Part shown: positions 26,703 to 35,668 of the stretch, in pieces
Numbering within the stretch: the stretch's first letter is position 1
Layout of the letters: every line of letters begins with the position of its first letter
Origin: Litorimonas sp.
GTDB lineage: Bacteria; Pseudomonadota; Alphaproteobacteria; Caulobacterales; Maricaulaceae
Direction: 5' to 3'
DNA: 64,000 nt
Assembly (NCBI GenBank): GCA_029936425.1
Contig: JAPYSU010000008.1
Location: 75,469-139,468 of the forward strand
Program-made: the position numbers and the translations under genes
The notes under the pieces: generated by a model
What the model was told of the DNA's origin: nothing
What the model saw: only the letters and a program-made list of their open reading frames with translations
The model's database searches: none

Positions 26703-28910
26703 CTAATATTTCACCCCAAACGTTACACCATACGAGGCTGGTTCGAGAGCCGATGAAAATGCGAACAATCCAGCCACAGTAAACGCCGCCGTCGATGCTT
26801 CTTCATCAAGCAAATTTCGACCATAAACACCAAATTTGGCGTCAGCACCGCCCAGTTCGAAATTCGCAGTTAAACTAGCATCCAATAGATCTACGCTTGG
26901 TCTTTGAACACGCGGATCATTTCCATCAACAACGTTGACACCGTTGACAAGAGAAACGGGGCCCGTTGAAATTTGTTGGTCGTAGCTTCCAATATGACGC
27001 AGACTAGCATTTGCATTTACTGACCCAAAGCTCGTGGGTTGTTCATAATCTACATAGAATGACCCGGAAAACTCTGGAGAGTAAATCAGATTATTCGCCG
27101 AGAAATCAAAAGGCGCGAGTGCACCCATCGCATCCGGCAGGATGACATCAAATGATTTAAACTCTGCATCCAGTAAGCCTAATGTCCCGCCAAAAGTAAA
27201 TTTGTCTGTGGCCGTAAACGTGAAGTCTGCCTCAAAACCTTTAATCTCGGCATTTCCCACATTTGACGTTATCGTTTGATTACCAGTCGGCCCACCCGGA
27301 ACGGTCGTATTTTGTTGAAAGTCTTGATAGTCAGATAAGAACGCAGCTGTATTTAATTTAAAGCGATTATCCAAAGCTGAAAATTTTGCACCAATTTCAT
27401 ATGAATCTACGGTCTCAGGCTCATAAGCAATTGACGCAAATTCCTGGGTAGCAGCCCGAGGTGAAAAACCGCCGGATCTAAAGCCTTGTGAGTAGCTTGC
27501 ATACACTAAGAGATCATCATTTGGTCGCCAGTCAATTCCAATTTTCGGTGTAAATTTATCAAAGCTATCTTCACCAAATCCTGAAAAAACGCCAGTCGTG
27601 ACATTACTTAAGGTCTTCTTGTCCTCAGTGAATCGACCACCAAAATTCAAGCGAATTTCTTCAGTTAATGACCAATTCATATCAGCAAAAATAGCAATAG
27701 ATTCCACAGTCCCGCTATCTGTATCAGTGGGAACTAGCCCACCAAAAATCTCTGTATCTTGCACAAGCGTATACTCTGAGTCGAAATAATATAGCCCCGC
27801 CACATAATCCAAACTGCTGCTTAGTTCACCATTGATACGAAATTCTTGACTAAATTGATTGTATTTTTGGTCTCGCAGCGTGAAAAATAAATCTGAAGAT
27901 GAGGCATCAAAGTCTTGTGTTTGGAATTCATCCGATTCTTTATAAGCCGTAATTGATGTGACACGAATGTTCCCAATATCAAAACCCAGTTCGGCAGTGA
28001 CTGAGGGAGCCTTATATTCGGAAACACCTACATCCCCGAAAACAGTGTATAAGTCACTTGTAGTATTCCTTCCAACTTCATTTGGCGGCATGAATGCTGA
28101 AAACAACTCACTTGAGTTTGTTATGTTTCCATTGATTACATCAAAATTCTGCTCCTGCTGCTCTAATGTCACCAAGGCCTCAAAACCATTTTCAGGCGCA
28201 TACAAAATTGATACACCATAATTCTCTTTGTTGTTCCCACCAACTTTTTCATTTAAAATTGCATGATCATAAAATCCGTCACTCTCATTATGAAAGTACC
28301 AGAATTTTACACCCAGGTCAGGAGCCAGGGCGAAGTTTTGCACCCCTCGAAAGCTCAATGTATTAAACGATCCATAGCTTACGTTATATTTCCCGCTGGT
28401 AGATATTGTAGGACGAGACCGCCTAATATTAATAACACCACCAATTGTATTGCGCCCGAAGAGGGTACCTTGAGGACCTCGCAAAACTTCTATTTGTTCA
28501 ATATCGAAAAAATCAAGTAGTTGACCTGTGCTTGTGCCGATAAAAACACCATCAATAACAACTCCAACAGTTGGCTCTTGGGACTTTTCTACATCGGCAT
28601 AAGTCAATCCGCGTATAGATAAATTCGTCGCAGCCGCACCCGAGTTTTGCTGTGTAATTTGCAGATTAGGTGCTGCGCCTGCCAAGTCTTGAATGTCTAC
28701 CGCTGCCTTACTTTCGATTTGCGATGCATTGATCGCCGTCACGGCAACCGGTACATCTTGCAATGATTCTTGTCGGCGGCGAGCTGTAACTATAATTTCG
28801 TCCTTATCGTTTGCAGCAACATCCTGTGCATTCGCAATTGTGACACAGCTCGAATAAGAAGTTAGCAATATCGCTGACGAAGTAATGAGATTTTTGGTAA
28901 AATCGGTCAC
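26703..28910 (-). CDS. TonB-dependent outer-membrane receptor
   Basis: A 735-residue receptor with a signal peptide (to about residue 29, TIANAQ), EIIVTARRRQESLQDVPVAVTAI, the plug motif EVLRGPQGTLFGRNTIGG, barrel strands such as YASYSQGFRSGGFSPRA, and the C-terminal SYGVTFGVKY. It is clearly related to the receptor at 14803-17097. Two related receptors in one island suggest uptake of two forms of the substrate, or two related substrates. Confidence 0.92.
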   Translation of the reverse strand: MTDFTKNLITSSAILLTSYSSCVTIANAQDVAANDKDEIIVTARRRQESLQDVPVAVTAINASQIESKAAVDIQDLAGAAPNLQITQQNSGAAATNLSIRGLTYADVEKSQEPTVGVVIDGVFIGTSTGQLLDFFDIEQIEVLRGPQGTLFGRNTIGGVINIRRSRPTISTSGKYNVSYGSFNTLSFRGVQNFALAPDLGVKFWYFHNESDGFYDHAILNEKVGGNNKENYGVSILYAPENGFEALVTLEQQEQNFDVINGNITNSSELFSAFMPPNEVGRNTTSDLYTVFGDVGVSEYKAPSVTAELGFDIGNIRVTSITAYKESDEFQTQDFDASSSDLFFTLRDQKYNQFSQEFRINGELSSSLDYVAGLYYFDSEYTLVQDTEIFGGLVPTDTDSGTVESIAIFADMNWSLTEEIRLNFGGRFTEDKKTLSNVTTGVFSGFGEDSFDKFTPKIGIDWRPNDDLLVYASYSQGFRSGGFSPRAATQEFASIAYEPETVDSYEIGAKFSALDNRFKLNTAAFLSDYQDFQQNTTVPGGPTGNQTITSNVGNAEIKGFEADFTFTATDKFTFGGTLGLLDAEFKSFDVILPDAMGALAPFDFSANNLIYSPEFSGSFYVDYEQPTSFGSVNANASLRHIGSYDQQISTGPVSLVNGVNVVDGNDPRVQRPSVDLLDASLTANFELGGADAKFGVYGRNLLDEEASTAAFTVAGLFAFSSALEPASYGVTFGVKY

Positions 28911-28966
28911 ATTTATCCCCTATAATTTCTACTCCCTAAACTTTTCGCCTGGGATTTAATTAATTA

Positions 28967-28979
28967 TAGGATTGTCCTA
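28967..28979. promoter_or_regulatory. Short palindrome upstream of the TonB receptor
   Basis: TAGGATTGTCCTA, a 5-bp inverted repeat around TTG, lies about 60 bp upstream of the receptor start. A similar TAGGTTTTCCTA occurs at 42157-42168 upstream of the SDR at 42231. This could be an operator; the AT-rich context makes chance plausible. Confidence 0.2.
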
Positions 28980-29101
28980 AAGCGCCATGAAAAAAAACTG
29001 CACTTTTGGACAGGTAAATTATTTCTGAATAATTTGTGGTTTAAAAGTCACATGGTTGAAAGGTCAGATAGTTCGTCTCTTAAGGGCTATCACGACAGAA
29101 T

Positions 29102-29878
29102 CTACTTCGCTGTAAACCCGCCATCAATTACCAATTCCGATCCAGTTACAAAGCTCGCAGCGTCTGAACACAGATAAACGACGCCTCCTGCCATTTCCGA
29201 CGGAGAGGCGATACGACCTATCGGATGGTTGGAAATGACTGCCGCCTGTGCCTCATCGTAGCTCGGGGCCGCGCCCAGGTCGACATAGGACTGAATAATG
29301 CTTTGAAGCATCGGGGTGTCTACTCCTCCCGGATGCACACTGTTTACGCGGATATTGTAGCCTAACATCCCAAATTCTACGGCAGCGCTTTTGGAGAAAT
29401 TCAAAACCGCTGCCTTTGTTGCACAATAGGCCGCATTGAATGCGGCGCCGCGTTGCCCGCCAACAGAAGAAATATTTACGACGGACGCGCCACTCGTGCT
29501 TTTTTCGCCGCCTATTTTTAGAAGCTCCAGACAGCTATGATAACTGTGCAAAATAGATTCCACATTTACAGACATGATTGAACGCCACCGCTCCACGTCT
29601 GTATTCTCTATTGAGTCGACGAATGAAAATCCCGCATTATTGACCACCGCATCCAAGCGGCTATACCGATCTTTGATTTTTGACACGACTTCGGCCCAAG
29701 CTTCTTTTGACGTGACATCATGTTCTAATGTCAGATCAGAAGAGGCCTCGACGGGATTTACAAGGTCCGTCGCAATAACCGTGGCATTAGCCTGCTTTAA
29801 AGCTTTGCAAATTTCTCCGCCTATGCCCCCTCCCGCACCTGTTACAAGGGTGATTTTATCATTTAGTGATATTGTCAT
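29102..29878 (-). CDS. Short-chain dehydrogenase/reductase (SDR)
   Basis: The start at 29878 has a GAAGG ribosome-binding site and lies 14 bp after the upstream SDR's stop; the longer frame from 29908 would overlap it. It has the TGAGGGIG motif, NNAGF, Ser in VNISSVGGQRG and YCATKAA. Asp in VIATDLV suggests NAD(H). It is last of three consecutive SDR genes on one transcript. Confidence 0.9.
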   Translation of the reverse strand: MTISLNDKITLVTGAGGGIGGEICKALKQANATVIATDLVNPVEASSDLTLEHDVTSKEAWAEVVSKIKDRYSRLDAVVNNAGFSFVDSIENTDVERWRSIMSVNVESILHSYHSCLELLKIGGEKSTSGASVVNISSVGGQRGAAFNAAYCATKAAVLNFSKSAAVEFGMLGYNIRVNSVHPGGVDTPMLQSIIQSYVDLGAAPSYDEAQAAVISNHPIGRIASPSEMAGGVVYLCSDAASFVTGSELVIDGGFTAK

Positions 29879-29892
29879 GGAATGCCTTCGTC

Positions 29893-30675
29893 TTATTGCG
29901 CGGTCCAACCACCATCGACCATCACTTCGGATCCCGTCATATAGGCGCTTTCATCGGATGCCAGAAAGAGAATAACGTTTGCAATTTCAACTGGGTCGGC
30001 AACACGGCCCATCGGAGTCATGTCGCCCAGCATTTTCATCAAATCATTTTTTGACCCAGCGCCAGTTTCCTCTAGCCGCTCCATACCGGCGTTCAAAAGT
30101 GGTGTAGAAGCGAAACCGGGGTGTATAGAGTTCACGCGAATAGGCGTTTTCTTCGCAGCGAATTCAATTGCTGTTGCTTTGGTGAATAGCTTAATCGCGC
30201 CCTTGGACGTATTATATCCTGAGGTGTCGATATAGCCGACTTTACCCATAATGGACGAAACATTGATCACTGAGGACTCTACTTTGGATTTCTTCCCTCC
30301 CTTAGAGAGCAAGTCATGGCAATGTTTCACAGCCATAAACGCCCCATCAACATTAATGGACATTATTCTTCGCCAATCAGCCAGACTGGTATCCTGAACC
30401 GGGCCGACGCAGTCCACACCAGCGTTGTTTATCAAACAGTTTAAGACACCAGCAGCTGAGATTACCTTCGTAACGATTTGCCAATCAGCTTCGTCTGCCA
30501 CATTGGCTTGGATATATTGATGCGTATGACCCTCCAGAAGAGCTTTGGCGGCTTCAGGAGTATCAATGTCCGTTATATAGACCTTGGCGCCTTCTTGAGC
30601 GAAACGATCGGCTGTCGCTCGACCAATTCCCCGGAGACCACCTGTTATTAGGGCGGTTTTGCCTTGAAGTCTCAT
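29893..30675 (-). CDS. Short-chain dehydrogenase/reductase (SDR)
   Basis: A 260-residue SDR with TGGLRGIG, NNAGV, VNVSSIMGKVG and YNTSKGA; Asp in YITDID suggests NAD(H). Its start overlaps the stop of the SDR encoded just upstream (30672), so they are coupled. Three successive alcohol/ketone oxidoreductases suggest several hydroxyl positions on the substrate. Confidence 0.9.
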   Translation of the reverse strand: MRLQGKTALITGGLRGIGRATADRFAQEGAKVYITDIDTPEAAKALLEGHTHQYIQANVADEADWQIVTKVISAAGVLNCLINNAGVDCVGPVQDTSLADWRRIMSINVDGAFMAVKHCHDLLSKGGKKSKVESSVINVSSIMGKVGYIDTSGYNTSKGAIKLFTKATAIEFAAKKTPIRVNSIHPGFASTPLLNAGMERLEETGAGSKNDLMKMLGDMTPMGRVADPVEIANVILFLASDESAYMTGSEVMVDGGWTAQ

Positions 30676-31448
30676 ACGCCCATCATTCCTGCGGTTGTCG
30701 CTCCATCAATGTTATAGGAGGCTCCCGATATAAAGGAGGCTTCGTCGCTTGAAAGATAAACGACTAACCCTGCAATTTCTTCAACAGATGCCATTCTTTG
30801 CAAAGGCGCCATTCCTTCAAATTGAGCTCTGGCGGCCACTGAATCCTCGGCCCTGTCGATGACTCCTTTGATCATTTCGGTCTCAACCACGCCGGGATGT
30901 ATCGCGTTGCAGCGAACCTTGAGGCTTTGATTGGCAGAATGCATCGCCACAGATTTTGCCAGAGCAATATGCGCGCCTTTGGTCGTCGAATATGTTACGA
31001 AGTTACCCATCGGTATATGGGCGTTCATTGAGCTGTTAAGAATAATTGAGCCGGAAGAACCTCCCGGATTTTTCCGCATAAGCCGCATGGCCATTTGAGC
31101 CGTAAGCATCGCCCCTGTGAGATTTATAGCGATAAGAGAATTCCAGGTCTCCAAAGATATATCCTCTACATTTGTATCGCCGGCTTCTGTACCCGCATTT
31201 GCAAAAGCGATATCTAATCGGCCAAACTTCTTTTCAATTTCCTTTGCTATAACGTCATAGCCAGGGCCGTCCTGAACCTCGTGTTTGATGAATGTTGCGC
31301 CGCATTTTTCAGAGATCGCTTTGCCAGCCTCTTCTTTTCGTCCTGTGAAGACAACTTTGGCCCCTTCATCTATCAACCGAAATACAGTTGCTTTGCCGAT
31401 GCCGGACGTTCCGCCTGTTATGAAGGCCACCTTATTTTCAAGACGCAT
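30672..31448 (-). CDS. Short-chain dehydrogenase/reductase (SDR)
   Basis: First gene of the three-SDR operon, 258 residues. TGGTSGIG, ANAGT (in place of NNAG), LNSSMNAHIPMG and YSTTKGA are visible. VVFTGRKEE after the second strand, with Arg and no Asp, suggests NADP(H), unlike its two neighbours. It is divergent from the ThuA-like gene. Confidence 0.9.
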   Translation of the reverse strand: MRLENKVAFITGGTSGIGKATVFRLIDEGAKVVFTGRKEEAGKAISEKCGATFIKHEVQDGPGYDVIAKEIEKKFGRLDIAFANAGTEAGDTNVEDISLETWNSLIAINLTGAMLTAQMAMRLMRKNPGGSSGSIILNSSMNAHIPMGNFVTYSTTKGAHIALAKSVAMHSANQSLKVRCNAIHPGVVETEMIKGVIDRAEDSVAARAQFEGMAPLQRMASVEEIAGLVVYLSSDEASFISGASYNIDGATTAGMMGV

Positions 31449-31540
31449 ATAGCTTCCCCTTACTCATTTTTATGTTAGTTTTAGATGCTCTCCATGACTT
31501 GTATAGCTATACAAAAGACAAGGTTGAGCCGAGTGGATTT

Positions 31541-32284
31541 ATGAGTTTTGAGCCAATTAATTGCCTCTTGATCGCTGGCGGTAAATATCATGATATTGAC
31601 TACGCACGCGTAGAACTTCTCAAATTGCTGGGCTCTCAAAAACGCATAGTCACCCGCGTCATGGAAGATTACGAATGCTCTCAAGCTCTGGAGTGGGCAG
31701 ATATCCTTATTTCATATACTTGCGACATCCTGCCGTCGGAGGACATCCAAAATCAATTGAAAGATTGGCTAAAGGCCGGAGGGCGCTGGCTTGGCTTGCA
31801 CGGAACAAACTCTATCCTGAAAATGATGGATGACGGGTTGTGGCACACTCCAAGAGTTGCCCCTGTGTTTATGAATTTGTTGGGATCTCAGTTTCTATCA
31901 CACCCGCCTATTGAACCTTATACTGTCGAAAATGTGCAGCCTTCTCATCCATTAGTGAAAGATATTGAAAATTTCGAAGTTACTGATGAATTGTATCACA
32001 TGGAATTGCATGGTGAGCTTGATGTCTTTTTAGAAGCTGAGTGCTCCATAAAGGGCCGTGGATTTGCAGAAGGGGACGAGGCTCGGGGCCGCCACCCTGT
32101 GTTCTATAAAAAATCTCACAAAAAAGGCGCCATACTTTACCTCACTCTCGGTCACTGCCGGGGCCATTTTGATCTAAGACCATACAAAGATTTTTTGCCC
32201 GAACTTGACCGCGGGAGCTGGGAAATTCCTGAATTTAAAATCCTGTTAGAAAGGGGGATAGAATGGCTTCAATCCCTCTTTTGA
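31541..32284 (+). CDS. ThuA-like (class I glutamine amidotransferase-fold) protein
   Basis: The ATG at 31541 is chosen because the ThuA fold starts straight after it (NCLLIAGGKYHDIDYARVELLKLL); an ATG at 31472 is in frame but adds unrelated residues. Of the 247 residues, ADILISYTCDILPSE, WLKAGGRWLGLHGTNS, FEVTDELYHMEL and ILYLTLGHCRGH match ThuA-like proteins, known from trehalose and other sugar catabolism loci. It has no signal peptide. Possible roles are sugar-derivative or 3-keto-sugar metabolism, or a glycoside part of the substrate. Function is uncertain. Confidence 0.7.
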   Translation: MSFEPINCLLIAGGKYHDIDYARVELLKLLGSQKRIVTRVMEDYECSQALEWADILISYTCDILPSEDIQNQLKDWLKAGGRWLGLHGTNSILKMMDDGLWHTPRVAPVFMNLLGSQFLSHPPIEPYTVENVQPSHPLVKDIENFEVTDELYHMELHGELDVFLEAECSIKGRGFAEGDEARGRHPVFYKKSHKKGAILYLTLGHCRGHFDLRPYKDFLPELDRGSWEIPEFKILLERGIEWLQSLF

Positions 32285-32323
32285 TTAGCTTGCCATTTTA
32301 CTTCAGCTGTCTTAGATAGCCGC

Positions 32324-33106
32324 ATGATTAGTACGAAAAACTTAGAGAAAATTCGTGTAAATTCGCGAGAGGATTTGAAATCCTCCGCTATTTACTTCCG
32401 AGACCTAGTAAGTGAACTCTGTGACCTTCGTATCGCTGCCTGCCAGAACATTGCAAAAAATGCGACATTAAGGGATATTGATGGTGAATTGCTTGCAACT
32501 ACTGTTTTCGGCTGGAACGAGGACAGTAATAAATGGTGGAACACCGAGAGCATGGCTCTCAAATCACCTATTACAATTGCCTGTCGTTATGAGAGCGAGC
32601 CGTTTTGGCTAAATGCCAAAGGCATACATACCCGTCAACCAAACCAGTTTTTGCAAGAAATGGACTTGGCTCGCTTTGAGCATAGGGCTTTTACGCATGC
32701 TGCTATTGTTGTTCCTGTTCACATGCCTTTCGGCCAAATTGGTGCTGTAAGCTACAATCCGCTTTCTAAAGATAAAGATGATTTGTCGGAAATCTTCGAA
32801 CAGCATGGTGACGTACTCGCAATCTATGCCCGCGCTTTCATTCGAAGCTATGTCAATGTATCTGACAGAACACCCATCCTGCCACTGCGCTCGAAACTAA
32901 GTAAGCGCGAAGTAGAGTGTTTGCGCTGGGCAGCATTAGGAAAAACCGATCATGAAATCGGCATTATTATTGATAGAAGCAGAGCGACTGTTCGTTTTCA
33001 CTTTCAAAACGCGACAAGAAAACTTGATGCTGTAAACAGAAGTCAGGCGGTCTATAAAGCAACTCAGCTAGGCTATATATCGACGGCTCGTCAGCAACCT
33101 AATTAA
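32324..33106 (+). CDS. LuxR-type transcriptional regulator
   Basis: A 260-residue protein with an N-terminal ligand-binding-like domain (about 10-180, with WNEDSNKWWNTESMALKSP and FTHAAIVVPVHMPFGQIGAV, reminiscent of autoinducer-binding domains). The C-terminal LuxR helix-turn-helix is at about 192-250: LSKREVECLRWAALGKTDHEIG, then RATVRFHFQNATRKLDAVNRSQAV. No LuxI-type synthase is present. It is the only transcription factor in the island, so it probably senses the substrate or an intermediate and controls the surrounding genes. Confidence 0.87.
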   Translation: MISTKNLEKIRVNSREDLKSSAIYFRDLVSELCDLRIAACQNIAKNATLRDIDGELLATTVFGWNEDSNKWWNTESMALKSPITIACRYESEPFWLNAKGIHTRQPNQFLQEMDLARFEHRAFTHAAIVVPVHMPFGQIGAVSYNPLSKDKDDLSEIFEQHGDVLAIYARAFIRSYVNVSDRTPILPLRSKLSKREVECLRWAALGKTDHEIGIIIDRSRATVRFHFQNATRKLDAVNRSQAVYKATQLGYISTARQQPN

Positions 33107-33166
33107 TACATTAGCTTACAGCATCCCTTCCCTTTTCCCTAAGCTGAAAAAAATCGGGAGACCATT

Positions 33167-33463
33167 ATGTTTATGATTATCGGCCAAATGACCATGGCGA
33201 AAGAAGCGATGGGCAGTTATGCAGAAGATGTGCAATCTTTAATCGACGAAGTTGTGCGTGAGGACGGGTGCCAATATTATTCTCTTGCCGTTCAAGATGA
33301 AAAAGCAGGGTTGATCAGCGTTACTGAAATTTGGTCAGATGAGAATGCTTTGAATGTTCACCTAAAACAGCCTTGGGTGCAGGCTTTTAATAAAAAATAT
33401 ATGTCTCATCTTAAATCTCACACCCTCAAAATTTATGACGGAGATTATGTGCGGGACTTTTAG
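33167..33463 (+). CDS. ABM-domain (YgiN-like) small monooxygenase
   Basis: A 98-residue single antibiotic-biosynthesis-monooxygenase domain: FMIIGQMTMA, LIDEVVREDGCQYYSLAVQDEKAGLIS, TEIWSDENALNVHL. GGGAGA precedes the ATG. It overlaps the P450 start by 1 bp (TAGTG), so the two are coupled. Relatives are cofactor-free quinol or polyketide oxidases or haem-binding proteins. The coupling suggests a role next to the P450 reaction. Confidence 0.82.
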   Translation: MFMIIGQMTMAKEAMGSYAEDVQSLIDEVVREDGCQYYSLAVQDEKAGLISVTEIWSDENALNVHLKQPWVQAFNKKYMSHLKSHTLKIYDGDYVRDF

Positions 33464-34695
33464 TGTCCGCTGCCCTGAATAAAACGAATATCTTTGCCCC
33501 CGAATTTGGGGCAGACCCGTTCGAATTCTATCAAAAAGCACTTTCAAGTGATCCGGTTCTATACCTTCCGGATATAGATACCTGGCTAGTCACTGGCAGC
33601 GAGTATGTGAATAATATTTGCAGACAGCCTGAAATCTATTCTAGCGATATATCTGTCTTGCTCGCAGGAACTCATGCCGACAGCCCAAAGGTAAAATCCA
33701 TTCTTGATAAAGGATGGCCCCAACTTCAAGTTCTTTTAATGTCGGATCCGCCCCGTCATACGCGTTATCGCCGACTGGTTGGCCTTGCTTTTTCAGCTCC
33801 CCGGGTTAACGCGATTGAAGATGCGATCCGCGACATCTCCCTTAATCTTCTAGAGAAACACTCTTTGGGCGAAGTTTGGGATTTTATCCGCGATTACGCC
33901 GTCCCCTTACCTGTCACGATGATTGCCAATCAACTTGGCTTTTCGTCGTCGGAAGCGGAAAAAGTCCGAAAATGGACCGAAGCGTTCACTGATCGTTTAG
34001 GCGGAATGATTGACGAAGAACGCTCAATTGAATGCGCCGAAATCGTAATTGACTTCCAACACGCGATGAAAACGAAAATCGATGAACGTCGCAGCCGCTT
34101 TTATGACGACCTGCTTGGCGATCTCGTGCGTGCGGCAAGCGAAGGAGAAGATCCTCTGTCAGACGCAGAAATCCTCTCAGTCATCCAGCAGCTCACAGTC
34201 GCAGGAAACGAGACCAGTACTAATGCGATGGCCGAAGGAATAAAACTATTCATTGAAAACCCTGATCAATGGGAGCTGCTACGCAAGCGGCCCGAGCTAA
34301 TCAAAAATGCAACGGAAGAAATCCTGCGTCTGGCGAGCCCAGTGGCTGGCATTTGGCGAATTGTGAAGCAAGACACTGTGTTCAATGGGCACGATTTACG
34401 CGCAGGCGCTAAGGTCATGCTCCGATTTGCGGCCGCCAGTCGCGACCCTAAAATATTTGAAAACCCCGACCAATTTAATATTGAGCGGCCAAACGCAAAA
34501 TCCCATTTTGCATTCGGACGGGGAATTCATACCTGTCTTGGCAACATGCTGGCCCGTAAGGAAATAATGGTTGCTCTAGAACACTTATCTCAATCCTTTG
34601 AAACTCTGAAACTGGCTGTACCAAAATCTGAGCTGATCTACTCGCCTAATATAATGTTACGCGGGCTAAAATCACTTCCCATTATAACAAAGTAG
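33463..34695 (+). CDS. Cytochrome P450
   Basis: A 410-residue soluble bacterial P450, starting at GTG that overlaps the previous stop. I-helix AGNET (247-251), ExxR (286-289) and haem loop FAFGRGIHTCLG with Cys358 are all intact. There is no membrane anchor. It needs a two-component electron supply: a reductase is at 6945, but no adrenodoxin-type ferredoxin is encoded here. Likely role: hydroxylation of an unactivated carbon early in the pathway. Confidence 0.93.
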   Translation: MSAALNKTNIFAPEFGADPFEFYQKALSSDPVLYLPDIDTWLVTGSEYVNNICRQPEIYSSDISVLLAGTHADSPKVKSILDKGWPQLQVLLMSDPPRHTRYRRLVGLAFSAPRVNAIEDAIRDISLNLLEKHSLGEVWDFIRDYAVPLPVTMIANQLGFSSSEAEKVRKWTEAFTDRLGGMIDEERSIECAEIVIDFQHAMKTKIDERRSRFYDDLLGDLVRAASEGEDPLSDAEILSVIQQLTVAGNETSTNAMAEGIKLFIENPDQWELLRKRPELIKNATEEILRLASPVAGIWRIVKQDTVFNGHDLRAGAKVMLRFAAASRDPKIFENPDQFNIERPNAKSHFAFGRGIHTCLGNMLARKEIMVALEHLSQSFETLKLAVPKSELIYSPNIMLRGLKSLPIITK

Positions 34696-34757
34696 GATTG
34701 AGGGCAGAACCTCACCTTTACTTCTAATACGATTGGCCCGCCAGGTTCAATTTCGCT

Positions 34758-35525
34758 TTATTGAGCCGTCATTCCACCGTCTATCGTCAGTTCTGACCCT
34801 GTGATATAGCTCGCTTCGTCAGACGCTAAAAATAAGACCAGATTCGCCACATCCTCTGGCTCACCATATCGGCCATTGGGAATAGAGGCGGCAATTTGAT
34901 CGTAAAAATCGGGATTGTCGCGAACAGCATCAGCCTGAATATTAGTCGCAATAAAACCGGGGTGGACACTGTTTACCCGAATATTCTGCCGCGCTGTTTC
35001 AAGTGCTACCACCTTGGTCATCATTTTGACGGCGCCCTTTGCCGCCGCATAGGCTAAGCAACCAGGCACACCAACTTGTCCGCATACCGATGAAATATTG
35101 ATAATAGATCCGCCCGTTCCGCTTTCTCGCATGGCTTTTACGGCCCGCTGCATACCGTAATAAACGCTGTTGGAATTAATATCCATTTGTGTATTAAAGT
35201 TAGGGGTAGTTTGCGTCTCGATAGGCCCCAAAAGCGCGACGCCCGCATTGTTTACCAGAACATCAAGTTGTCCGGATTGTTTGGAAATTGTGTTGAAGAC
35301 TTCGTCCCAATCGGCTTCAGATGTCACATCATGATTTAAGGCATAAGTCGTGCCGCCAGCTTTGTTTAGCTTCTCCGAAGCCTCTTTTGCCCCTTTTTCA
35401 TCAATGTCGGAAATATAAACAGTTGCCCCCTCCCGCGCAAAACGTTCGGCAATCGAATACCCTAGGCCGGGACAGGACGCCCCTCCGGTTACGAGCGCCA
35501 CTTTTCCTTCAATTCGACCAGACAT
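34758..35525 (-). CDS. Short-chain dehydrogenase/reductase (SDR)
   Basis: A 255-residue SDR with a slightly unusual cofactor loop (TGGASCPGLGYSIA, two extra residues), NNAGV, INISSVCGQVG and YAAAKGA. Asp in YISDID suggests NAD(H). AGGAG lies just upstream of the start. It is monocistronic, convergent with the P450 and divergent from the MDR/Rieske pair. Confidence 0.9.
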   Translation of the reverse strand: MSGRIEGKVALVTGGASCPGLGYSIAERFAREGATVYISDIDEKGAKEASEKLNKAGGTTYALNHDVTSEADWDEVFNTISKQSGQLDVLVNNAGVALLGPIETQTTPNFNTQMDINSNSVYYGMQRAVKAMRESGTGGSIINISSVCGQVGVPGCLAYAAAKGAVKMMTKVVALETARQNIRVNSVHPGFIATNIQADAVRDNPDFYDQIAASIPNGRYGEPEDVANLVLFLASDEASYITGSELTIDGGMTAQ

Positions 35526-35668
35526 ATACTCCTCCTAATTTGCAGAAACACTAATCCAAGCAAAATAGCAAAATACCCCCCAAAAAAGTGAGTTGAAGCC
35601 ATAAGGAATTAAGCCCTAGTTTTCAGATAACTATTGAACGACACCGCTTTTTTTTAATTGTGATATTT

